Shown here piece after piece: positions 25,052-32,976 of a stretch of DNA of 46,489 nucleotides. A program made the translations under genes and the position numbers. Positions within the stretch are counted from its first letter, which is position 1; every line of letters begins with the position of its first letter. The stretch is from Cellvibrionaceae bacterium (lineage in GTDB: Bacteria; Pseudomonadota; Gammaproteobacteria; Pseudomonadales; Cellvibrionaceae): contig JANQJP010000073.1 of assembly GCA_028281575.1 (NCBI GenBank), positions 1 through 46,489 on the forward strand, given 5' to 3'. The notes beneath the pieces were generated by a model. It had not been told where the DNA came from, searched no databases, and saw only the letters and a list, made by a program, of their open reading frames with translations.

Positions 25052-25492
25052 ATGAAAAACGGTGTCATATTGGCGCTACTTGCCTCTTTTCTTTTTGGCA
25101 TATGGAATGTCACTAATCAGCTAGCATCAAAACATATAAACCAGGTGCTAGGTGCAATACTTATTTCTGTTTCTGCAACTATCGTAGGAAGTATCGTTCT
25201 GTTCTGCTTACATTTATATTATAAGGAAAGCATACAAATTGAGGCTAAGGGTGTGCTGTGGGCCATGGCCACAGGTGTGTTAGCTTTCTTTATCGATTTT
25301 TCTACGATGAAGGGTTATAACTCAGGCGTTTCGATATCTACGTTGGCACCAATACTGGTAGGCGGAAGTGTTTTTTTTTCAAGCATTATTGGGTTTGCGA
25401 TGGGCGATAGTTTCTCGCCTGTTAAAATTTTATCATTGTCACTCATTTTCATTGGGGTCATTACGCTTGCTATAGTTTCGAGTGGTGGATAA
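25052..25492 (+). CDS. Half-size EamA/DMT-type transporter
   Basis: The 146-residue protein has five hydrophobic segments and begins LALLASFLFGIWNVTNQLAS, typical of the first helix of EamA repeats. It is a single repeat instead of the usual tandem ten-helix protein, so it would need to dimerise. It follows the unrecognised gene after 70 nt in the same direction. Export of the operon's product is the natural inference. Confidence 0.75.
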   Translation: MKNGVILALLASFLFGIWNVTNQLASKHINQVLGAILISVSATIVGSIVLFCLHLYYKESIQIEAKGVLWAMATGVLAFFIDFSTMKGYNSGVSISTLAPILVGGSVFFSSIIGFAMGDSFSPVKILSLSLIFIGVITLAIVSSGG

Positions 25493-25645
25493 GAGAGCTG
25501 TATATAAACGTAAAATTAACGTTATCTGTTAAAAAATTAGTGAGATGTGTTGAAGTTAGCGGTCCACTTCGTTGAAGCTGTTACTGCGGTGTCATTGTCT
25601 TCGCAGTTAAACTACCGAAATGTTTAAAGTCAAAGGGTATTAACG

Positions 25646-26029
25646 ATGTACTTAGAAACAACAGGAATTGATCATGTTAATCTTCAAGTAAGAGATTTAG
25701 ATGCATCAATTAAATTCTGGCAAAATTTTCTTGGTTTTAAGGTTCTTGAAGAATTTTCTGATGTAAAGGGTGTGATTCTTGGTTCGCTGAAAGCTAAGAT
25801 TGCTCTCTATGAAAACAAAGAATTAGGTGATGTTAGGCGCCAGGGTTTTTCCCATTTAGGTTTTCATATCTCGAATTTTGATAAGGCGAAAGAGTTATGT
25901 GAGAGAAATGGTGTACCGATATTATATAAGGATATCGTGCCCTGGCCCATGTCACATTCGCTTTACATTGAAGACCCTAATGGTTATGAGATTGAATTAA
26001 CTGATACTTGGGGTGGTGGGCTAAAATGA
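25646..26029 (+). CDS. VOC (glyoxalase/bleomycin-resistance fold) protein, copy 2
   Basis: The 127-residue protein is about 83% identical to the copy at 17513, with the same His10, FSHLGFH and GYEIELTDTW ligand blocks. It starts with ATG after AAGGG. The two genes are direct repeats about 8.1 kb apart. Recombination between them could delete the lyase/amidinotransferase operon. Its stop overlaps the start of a small ORF (ATGA). Confidence 0.87.
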   Translation: MYLETTGIDHVNLQVRDLDASIKFWQNFLGFKVLEEFSDVKGVILGSLKAKIALYENKELGDVRRQGFSHLGFHISNFDKAKELCERNGVPILYKDIVPWPMSHSLYIEDPNGYEIELTDTWGGGLK

Positions 26030-26172
26030 ACCGAAAACATAATGGTTCTATTGATAAAAATACGCGGAAGATAGTAATGGAGATTATTAAGACAGCTTTC
26101 AAGTCAAACCATGAACATTATGAAGGCATGCGACCGATTAATATCTATCTATTACGTTTATTCTTCTTTTGA
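26026..26172 (+). pseudogene. Small ORF after VOC copy 2, probable broken membrane-protein gene
   Basis: An ATG overlapping the VOC stop opens a 48-codon frame with MRPINIYLLRLFFF at its end, like the start of a first membrane helix. It hits TGA at 26170-26172 right after a run of T. Shifting by one base continues a hydrophobic helix (FEFFVGAIVLTVAVP) for 15 more residues. This suggests a frameshifted, decayed membrane gene once coupled to the VOC gene. The VOC copy 1 stop is likewise followed by ATGAACC but only ten codons remain open. Confidence 0.4.
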
Positions 26173-26465
26173 GTTTTTCGTGGGAGCAATCGTGCTCACA
26201 GTAGCGGTGCCCTAGGGTTACACATTCAAGAAATGCATATGGCCTTTCAAAGAGCAAGAACTTATAACTAGTAACTAAGCGATAAGAAAAGAGTACCGGC
26301 GTGTGGTCTTGTATTGCGCCTACAGTAGTCGTTGCTTAGCAAGAAACAAGACTTTACACCGATACAATAGTGTAATCGAGTAAAACGGAGGGGTATTAAA
26401 TCGCAGAAAAAGATATGCCTGAATGGGTTATTATTCTTTCTCAGAGAACCCCAGTTTTTCACAAA

Positions 26466-26651
26466 TTACCAGTAAACGCCATTATAAAAATTGGCATATG
26501 CGCGACCGTAAGAATACATCGCCGAACTGAAGCCATATTTAAGTCCATCATATAGTGCACTGCCTGCTAAAGCACTGACTGTCCATCTTGCGGCTTGTGC
26601 CATGTTACCACCATTGACTTGATTAACTTCGTCTAAAGTCAACTCTCTCAT
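26466..26651 (-). CDS. Candidate microcin/bacteriocin precursor with double-glycine leader
   Basis: The 61-residue peptide begins MRELTLDEVNQVNGG, a textbook double-glycine leader (L, L/V and V at -12, -7 and -4 relative to the GG). The 46-residue core is Ala/Gly/Tyr-rich and hydrophobic (for example ALAGSALYDGLKYGF) and contains no cysteine. GGAGG lies 6 nt before the ATG. Such leaders are removed by C39-peptidase ABC exporters during secretion; no exporter or obvious immunity gene is in the window, so transport would be in trans. A class II-type microcin is the best guess; a secreted signalling peptide is the alternative. Confidence 0.75.
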   Translation of the reverse strand: MRELTLDEVNQVNGGNMAQAARWTVSALAGSALYDGLKYGFSSAMYSYGRAYANFYNGVYW

Positions 26652-26686
26652 AAAAAACCTCCAAGAATAATTACGTTAAAGTAAGA

Positions 26687-26713
26687 CCATCACGACACAG
26701 TGTGTTGTGATGG
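26687..26713 (-). promoter_or_regulatory. 27-nt near-perfect palindrome upstream of the microcin gene
   Basis: CCATCACGACACA (26687-26699) and TGTGTTGTGATGG (26701-26713) are inverted repeats matching at 12 of 13 positions with one central base. The element lies 36-62 nt upstream of the peptide start. It could be a dimeric regulator's operator or a leader hairpin. Confidence 0.5.
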
Positions 26714-27028
26714 CAATTGTCGTATAAAATTCTCTGTTGCCCCATATGAAATCGTGCCAATATCTATAGGTTTTTTAGCCATATTGTCTCTAAATTTTAG
26801 ATAGTGGCCCCAAGTCTCTTTTTTCCCCTGGCACGCTTGATTAGTAAAAACGTTGACGCCAGTTCAGTTGATGTTACAAACAGTGTTTGGTCACCATTAT
26901 TCAATCATGCAGACGAATAGAGTATTGTTGAAGTGGTGACGGTTTAAGTATGATAGCTTAGCTGTTATGGAAGAAAACAAACTTGTTACGTTGGCAAACG
27001 CGTTACTGGCACGAACCTAGGAGGCACA
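26714..27028. other. Intergenic region, no gene seen
   Basis: AT-rich DNA between the microcin palindrome and the lipoprotein gene. It presumably carries divergent promoters. The only clear signal is AGGAGG just before the ATG at 27029. Confidence 0.4.
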
Positions 27029-27838
27029 ATGAAAAAAGTATTACTGGTGGGGTTAGGTGTTATTTTATTGGCATCCTGTGGGGCCAATGTTGCAACGAAA
27101 GCCGGTCAGCCGGAGCAGGTGGTACCGCTTACGGACAGTGAAAAAGCCTACATTACACGTATCGAAGAAGATGGAAGGCTGATGTATGAAAAAGACATTA
27201 GAGCCGCGCAGGCAACTGACTTACTGCTGGCGAAGATAAACCCTGCGGACTACCCAAACTTTGTTGGTTGGGTGACGTATCCAAATGAAGATGACTTTAC
27301 CGTGTCGTTCTACGAAAAAACGGTAGATGGTTTCAAAGTAATCTCAGATGTTAAATTTTCCAGGCAAGTTGATCCCGCCCTCAATTTGAATCCCGCTAGA
27401 GCCCCTAATAATCAGGAGCTGTCAATGCTTAATGCGCGCCTTGTCGCGCTGGAGAAAGGGGTAAACGGGTGTTCAGATCGGTTTAATACCGTTGTTTTGC
27501 CCTCGCAGAATGAAGCTCATTGGGACGTGTATGTTTTGGCCGCTACGACAAACCCGAAGCTGGTTCAGGTAGGTGGGCATGTGAAAGTCACCGTATTGAA
27601 AAATACAGCGGAAGTGGTGGATATCATGCCGCTATCTAAATCATGCCTGGCTCTCGATAAATCTGGAGAGGGTTTACCAGAGGGGGCGTCACTTTCTGCC
27701 TTGTCCGTGAGTCATCATGTTAGTCTTATGCCTGTTGCTATTCATCCGTATCTGAATTTACTGCATGATATTGCGTTGGTGGTGTCTTCTGAGCGGGGGC
27801 TTTGGATGATCCGGTCGGGAAGGTTTGAGAAACTGTAG
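27029..27838 (+). CDS. Hypothetical lipoprotein (269 residues)
   Basis: The N-terminus MKKVLLVGLGVILLASCGAN has a lipobox LASC, so the mature protein begins at Cys17 and is lipid-anchored in the envelope. AGGAGG supports the start. The mature part is soluble with no domain I recognise. A second lipoprotein gene follows 57 nt later in the same direction. Confidence 0.75.
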   Translation: MKKVLLVGLGVILLASCGANVATKAGQPEQVVPLTDSEKAYITRIEEDGRLMYEKDIRAAQATDLLLAKINPADYPNFVGWVTYPNEDDFTVSFYEKTVDGFKVISDVKFSRQVDPALNLNPARAPNNQELSMLNARLVALEKGVNGCSDRFNTVVLPSQNEAHWDVYVLAATTNPKLVQVGGHVKVTVLKNTAEVVDIMPLSKSCLALDKSGEGLPEGASLSALSVSHHVSLMPVAIHPYLNLLHDIALVVSSERGLWMIRSGRFEKL

Positions 27839-27895
27839 GCATAAGGCCTTCGTTCCGTCCCTATGACTTTTTAAATAAATAATGAACGTACAGTT

Positions 27896-28393
27896 ATGAT
27901 GAAACTTCTGGTCTTTGCTTCTCTACTCACACTTTTTGCCTGCACTGCTTCCAACGGAAAAATAAATCAAAATGCAATAGGTTATGACCCTATAAGCACT
28001 GAAAAAAATAAAATTGCGTGTTTCACATCTAATTCTATATCAATAGAAAATGACGGCCTGGATGTGGAAGTGAAAACATATACAGTTAAAGATGACAACG
28101 GTCCAGAAGCCTATATATTCTTTGATTTCGATAAAATGATTACGTGGTTTTATTGGTCTGAGGAAAGTGGTGAGAAAGGCGTTTTAACAGATAAATTACA
28201 TAAAATTAGCGATCAACTCTACTATGCTAAGTATATTGACGAAGATCTCTCAGATTACACATCATTTTTATTTGATGAAATAAAGGCGTCTGGAATGCTG
28301 ATGGAATATGGCTACACCTCCTATTTTGTTTGTGAACCAGGAAGTGTTGAAGAGCTGTCGGTAAAGTATGGCTTTGATTACTCGCCATACTGA
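27896..28393 (+). CDS. Hypothetical lipoprotein (165 residues)
   Basis: The N-terminus MMKLLVFASLLTLFACTASN carries the lipobox LFAC. The rest is acidic and aromatic-rich (YIFFDFDKMITWFYWSEESG). The family is unknown. It ends 7 nt before the MITE-like element. Confidence 0.7.
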   Translation: MMKLLVFASLLTLFACTASNGKINQNAIGYDPISTEKNKIACFTSNSISIENDGLDVEVKTYTVKDDNGPEAYIFFDFDKMITWFYWSEESGEKGVLTDKLHKISDQLYYAKYIDEDLSDYTSFLFDEIKASGMLMEYGYTSYFVCEPGSVEELSVKYGFDYSPY

Positions 28394-28400
28394 ATTTGAC

Positions 28401-28668
28401 TAGGGCCTGTTGACACTATTTTTGCGGCCTCTGCTGGAGGCACTTTTTTCGCTCAGCAAGGCAGAAGGAGCGCCGTTTGGTTACTCCAAATAAGTGACTG
28501 ATAACGCCGCTGAGCGGAAAAAGCGTCCCAGCCCTTCGGGTTAATCCTCTTGCACCTCACTCGGCGTTGCTCGTTACTCATTTGGAATAACCAAACCACG
28601 CGCCTCGCGTCTTGATTGAGGTGCAAGAGGATTAACAGGGGCCGTAAAAATAGTGTCAACAGGCCCTA
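28401..28668. repeat. MITE-like element with nested inverted repeats
   Basis: The terminal inverted repeats are about 29 nt: TAGGGCCTGTTGACACTATT (from 28401) and its complement ending at 28668, with one mismatch in the GCGGCC/ACGGCC part. Inside, TTAATCCTCTTGCACCTCA pairs perfectly with its complement near 28616-28634. GTTTGGTTACTCCAAATAAG pairs imperfectly with a segment near 28575-28596. The 268-bp unit can therefore fold almost end to end. It has no coding capacity. A related half-copy is at 36639. Confidence 0.75.
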
Positions 28669-28809
28669 AGTTGTCCACGATTACAGTAGCGAAGACAATA
28701 TAGCCACGAGCTATAGGTCTGCCAGTTTTCTGCAAAACCGTACTGAATGGGCATGCCCCGATTTGTTTGAGGCTTGTCTCGTTATGCTCGGGTAGCTCCA
28801 AGCCTGATG

Positions 28810-29244
28810 TTAAATTTCGTCTTGGCAGACAAGTTTGTCGATCACTTCCTCAAGTCCCTCAGCGGTATACTCCCCCTTTACTATATAACCATTAACAAAG
28901 TCATATTCCAGGCTGGACTGGATGTCTTTAGGGTTTTTAGAGGATGTAAACATCATAACCACTGATGATTGCAGTAATGCATTTGAGCGAAGTTCAGAAT
29001 ACTTTTCCAAAAAGCCTAAACCGTCCATTAGCGGCATATTCACATCGAGAAAAATAATAAGGGGAGGAAACTTGTCACCTAATAGACGTATGTTTTCTTC
29101 ATATTGCTCGAAAAATTCCACAGCCCGTAAACCGTTATGTTTTTGTGTGAAGAAAACATCATACTTTGTAGATTCGAGCTCTCGCTCCAGTAAATAGCAA
29201 TCTATTTCACTGTCGTCTACGATCATTACGGAAATTTCTTTCAT
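28810..29244 (-). CDS. Single-domain response regulator
   Basis: The 144-residue receiver domain has no output domain. Acidic residues are Asp10/Asp11, the phosphoacceptor is Asp67 (FLDVNMP) and the conserved lysine is Lys123. AAGGTAG precedes the ATG. It lies 16 nt downstream of the histidine kinase on the same strand, so the two are a pair. Confidence 0.9.
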   Translation of the reverse strand: MKEISVMIVDDSEIDCYLLERELESTKYDVFFTQKHNGLRAVEFFEQYEENIRLLGDKFPPLIIFLDVNMPLMDGLGFLEKYSELRSNALLQSSVVMMFTSSKNPKDIQSSLEYDFVNGYIVKGEYTAEGLEEVIDKLVCQDEI

Positions 29245-29260
29245 AACTACCTTTTTTTAT

Positions 29261-30709
29261 CTAATTTTCTGTAGCTGGGAGAGTAATGGAAAACTTTGTT
29301 CCGTCTTGAGTGTCGGTATACTCAATGGTTCCATTCATTTTTTCAACGTGTTTTTTGACAATCGACAAGCCCAAGCCAGAGCCAGAGCTTGTATCGGGAT
29401 GAAAACGCTTAAATTGCGTGAATATATCCGATCGATGCTGTTCAGGAAAGCCGATACCGTTATCTTCTATGGCGATAATGTATCCATTGTCACCTGAGGA
29501 GAAAGCAAGTCTAATCCACGATGTTTCTTTATTTTTATCGGCGTACTTGCAGCTATTTGAAAACAAATTATCCAAAATTTGAACCAGACGTATACGTTCG
29601 CAGCGGATATAATCTGGCTTACTTATCTGAGGCGTAAAATGTACCTTGTTTTCTTCAATGAGCGTTCGCTGGTTTTCAATAATCTGCTGGACCACCTCCT
29701 GAAAACGGATCTCTTCAACAGAAGATTCAACCAAATCAGCTTTGGCGAGTGACATCAAGTCTTCAACCAATGTCTCTAACGTCGCCATTTGCTTTTCAAT
29801 TGTTTTCACATTGCCACATGCTTCTTCCAGCCTGCCTTTGTTAATATCTTCAAGAATGAAGCGACACATGCGTTTGCTTCTCGTGAGCGGTCCCTTTAAG
29901 TCGTGAGATGTTCGGTAAGAAAAATGTTCCAGTTCTTCGTTAGCTGTTCTTAAAGAAGCTGTTTGATCATCTACGAGCTTTTGCAGCTTCTTGTTGGTTT
30001 CGATATTCATAAAATCCTGTTCAATTCTTTCCTGTGCTACGGTTAGCAGTTCTTTCAGTTCTCCGGATACGTCAACCTGGAGTTGTTGCGATAAAGACTG
30101 TCCTACCGCGCTTTTTGATAGTAAGCCAATGGTATGTCTGATTGAGCCAGAGATGGTACGAGAAAGATAAATGATCAACGATATATTGAATAGAGAGATG
30201 AATATAATCATCGGAATCATAGTACGAAAAATAAATTCGACTGTAGACGTGACGGGATCTTCAAAAGCAGAAGAATTTTTTGCAAACTCATCTGAGATTT
30301 GACGCAGTGTCTTTACTAATTCAATTTTTGATAACTGTTCTGCAGTAAATTTATTTAGAAGTAGTAACGCTCTATCAGCATCTGCGATATCTTTTTCGCA
30401 TAGCTCAAGCGCATAATATGTGCCGATGAGGCGCATGATTTTCTTATCCATCCACCCAGCTTGCTTTAAGCACTCCACGGGTTGTTCCCGAACTAAATAA
30501 ATTGTGGCCTTGAGCGCTTCGATATCAGGTTGTGAGCCATTTTCCAGATCAATGACCTGGTCCAGAAATTGAGTGTTGTATTTCAGGTGGAGGGAATTGA
30601 GTTGGTGGAATGTTGCACCCTTGGATATTTGAAAGGCTGCCCAAATGGTAATGCTGACTTCCAGAATCGTGAGAAGAACAATGATCATTAATCTTCGGGC
30701 AATACTCAT
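29261..30709 (-). CDS. Membrane sensor histidine kinase
   Basis: The 482-residue protein has helices at 7-28 and 160-182 bracketing a ~130-residue periplasmic helical sensor region. A linker coiled coil (220-262) leads to a HisKA domain with His269 (RTSHDLKGPL), then a HATPase domain with an N box (ILDNLFSNSCKYAD), G1 (IEDNGIGFP) and G2 (GSGLGLSIVKKHVEKM). It is probably the cognate kinase of the adjacent response regulator. The ligand is unknown. Confidence 0.92.
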   Translation of the reverse strand: MSIARRLMIIVLLTILEVSITIWAAFQISKGATFHQLNSLHLKYNTQFLDQVIDLENGSQPDIEALKATIYLVREQPVECLKQAGWMDKKIMRLIGTYYALELCEKDIADADRALLLLNKFTAEQLSKIELVKTLRQISDEFAKNSSAFEDPVTSTVEFIFRTMIPMIIFISLFNISLIIYLSRTISGSIRHTIGLLSKSAVGQSLSQQLQVDVSGELKELLTVAQERIEQDFMNIETNKKLQKLVDDQTASLRTANEELEHFSYRTSHDLKGPLTRSKRMCRFILEDINKGRLEEACGNVKTIEKQMATLETLVEDLMSLAKADLVESSVEEIRFQEVVQQIIENQRTLIEENKVHFTPQISKPDYIRCERIRLVQILDNLFSNSCKYADKNKETSWIRLAFSSGDNGYIIAIEDNGIGFPEQHRSDIFTQFKRFHPDTSSGSGLGLSIVKKHVEKMNGTIEYTDTQDGTKFSITLPATEN

Positions 30710-30996
30710 GCTTTGTTTCTACTCGTTTATTCTAAAAAGTTAAGCCGCCGAGGAAACAGTACCATGCGCCGATATCATCGTATTGAATATTTCTCAAAGC
30801 CTTTATTCCGAAAAATTAGGGATTTTGCTGCCAATATAACACCAAGTGTGGCTATTATCAGGAGCTTCATCTATCTTTATCTAGATTAGCAAAGTTTTCA
30901 GCTCTGCCTTAGTTGTTCTTATTAGCGCTTGCGTTTTTAATTCCGAATCGCGATTTATGATATCTCCGAAAAAGGGAAGCAGGAGAAAAGCCTGGT

Positions 30997-32487
30997 ATGA
31001 CCCTACCGAGTCAAGAAAAAAGACTATTTCATTCAGTAAAATGCTGGTTATTTTTAAATTTCAAAGCATGTCTCATTACGATTACGGTTGGTGCCGGAGG
31101 TTTAATCTTTGATTTTATGACTCCGCTGGGAGTTGCCGCGGGCGTTATCTATGTTTTATTTGTGCTCTCAGCATTTGGTTTTCGGGAGCGTTATACTGCA
31201 TTTTTATTTGCCGCCATCGCGACAATCTTTACCTTAAAAGGGTATTTTTTTATTTCAGAGATAAAGGCCTCTTCTATATGGGTTGTTCAACTCAATAGAG
31301 GTCTATCCATTCTCGCTCTCTGGGTTGTCGCATTGGTCGTCTATTACCAAAAAATGTCCGAAAGACGCATTCTCGAAGAATCCGAAAAGGTTAAGGCGGT
31401 AACGGATACCGTTCTCGACGGGCTTATCACAATAGATTCGCAGGGTCTTATCCGAGGCTATAATCCCGCTGCCAGCCGAATTTTTGGGTATGAGCCAGAT
31501 GAAGTCATGGGTCAAAATGTCAACATACTGATGTCTGAACCCAATCATTCCAAGCATGACGGGTATCTGAGTAATTATCTTAATAAGGGTAGTAAAAAGA
31601 TTATCGGCATTGCTCGTGAAGTTGAAGCGCGGCGAAAAAATGGCGCTGTTTTTCCTATGGAGATAGCTGTATCAGAAATGAACCTTGAGAACAAACGTAT
31701 GTTTGTCGGCTCAATTCGCGACATTACTGAACGCAAGGAGGCAGAAGCTGCGATTGCTGACTACCTCGAAAAGCTCAAGCGCAGTAATCAGGAGTTGGAC
31801 GATTTTGCTTACATTGCCTCCCATGACTTAAAGGAGCCGCTGAGAGGCTTGAGTAACAATGCGCTTTTTCTTGAAGAGGATTATGAAGACATTTTAGATG
31901 AAGGCGGAAAACGACGCCTTCATCGCATCAATTTTTTGTGCAAGCGCATGGAAACGTTGGTGGACGATTTACTCTACTATTCCCGCTTGGGACGTCAGGA
32001 CCTGGCGATTCAGCAAAGTGATCTCAATGCGTTGATTAAGGATATCGCACTGATGATGGAAACCAGCTTAAAAGAGGCAAACGCGGAAGTTGTAATACCT
32101 AAACCCCTGCCGACGATTACTTGCGATGCTCCCCGTATTGCAGAAGTATTTCGAAACCTGATTACCAATGCCGTAAAATATAACGACAAAGAACAAAAAA
32201 TTATTGAAGTCGGTTGTGCAAATATGGATGTACCCGATACTCAAGACAGGCACATCACTTTTTATGTAAAAGACAATGGCATAGGTATCGATAACGTATT
32301 TTATGACGATGTTTTTCGTATCTTTAAACGTCTCAACAGTGAAGAGGATGATGTTAAAGGTACGGGGGTCGGTTTAACCTTTGTTAAAAAGATCATTGAA
32401 CGTCATGGAGGGAAAATATGGCTCGATTCAGAATTGGGAGTTGGCACAACTTTCTATTTTAATTTGAACTTAAGGGAGATGAAGTAA
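30997..32487 (+). CDS. PAS-domain membrane histidine kinase with a FixL-like PAS
   Basis: The 496-residue protein has four N-terminal transmembrane helices (about 24-115), then a PAS/PAC domain (128-245), HisKA with His276 (IASHDLKEPL) and HATPase (DNGIGIDN; GTGVGLTFVKKIIERHGG). The PAS carries SKHDGYLSNYL with His187 and IIGIAREV with Arg207. These resemble the region that in FixL holds the haem-ligand histidine and the oxygen-sensing arginine. Haem binding is a hypothesis because many non-haem PAS domains share HDGY. Its stop overlaps the next gene (TAATG). Confidence 0.92.
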   Translation: MTLPSQEKRLFHSVKCWLFLNFKACLITITVGAGGLIFDFMTPLGVAAGVIYVLFVLSAFGFRERYTAFLFAAIATIFTLKGYFFISEIKASSIWVVQLNRGLSILALWVVALVVYYQKMSERRILEESEKVKAVTDTVLDGLITIDSQGLIRGYNPAASRIFGYEPDEVMGQNVNILMSEPNHSKHDGYLSNYLNKGSKKIIGIAREVEARRKNGAVFPMEIAVSEMNLENKRMFVGSIRDITERKEAEAAIADYLEKLKRSNQELDDFAYIASHDLKEPLRGLSNNALFLEEDYEDILDEGGKRRLHRINFLCKRMETLVDDLLYYSRLGRQDLAIQQSDLNALIKDIALMMETSLKEANAEVVIPKPLPTITCDAPRIAEVFRNLITNAVKYNDKEQKIIEVGCANMDVPDTQDRHITFYVKDNGIGIDNVFYDDVFRIFKRLNSEEDDVKGTGVGLTFVKKIIERHGGKIWLDSELGVGTTFYFNLNLREMK

Positions 32488-32933
32488 TGAGTGATATGTC
32501 GCATATATTATTGGTTGAAGATAATCAGGATGATTATGAAGCAGCAGTACGCAGCTTGAAGAAAAATCACTTTATGAACCCGGTTCATTGGTGTAAAAAC
32601 GGCCAGGATGCGCTCGACTATCTCTATCGTGAAGGCCAGTATTCCGACAACCCGGACGTTAAAACGCCAGACCTTATTTTGCTTGACCTCAATATGCCGG
32701 GAGTTGATGGTCGCCAGGTATTGCAGCGTCTCAAGGAAGACCCGGAAAAGCGCTCCATTCCCGTAGTCATTTTAACGACCTCAAAAGATTCGAAGGACGT
32801 GGATAAATGCTATGAAATTGGCGCCAGCACCTATATTCAAAAGCCGGTTGATTTTGATGGGCTTACCCAGGCTATTCGTACCATGAAAGATTATTGGTTT
32901 GGGGTGGCGATTCTTCCCCATCACCAGAATTGA
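32487..32933 (+). CDS. Rcp1-like response regulator
   Basis: The 148-residue receiver-only protein is of the Rcp1 type, with Asp67 (LLDLNMPGVDG) as phosphoacceptor and Lys119 (YIQKP). The C-terminal KDYWFGVAILP is typical of this subgroup, which pairs with phytochrome-like and PAS/GAF kinases. It is translationally coupled to the upstream kinase. Confidence 0.92.
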   Translation: MSDMSHILLVEDNQDDYEAAVRSLKKNHFMNPVHWCKNGQDALDYLYREGQYSDNPDVKTPDLILLDLNMPGVDGRQVLQRLKEDPEKRSIPVVILTTSKDSKDVDKCYEIGASTYIQKPVDFDGLTQAIRTMKDYWFGVAILPHHQN

Positions 32934-32976
32934 TAGTCTGTTAACACGGAACCTATTCGTATAGGGAGTTGCGTGC

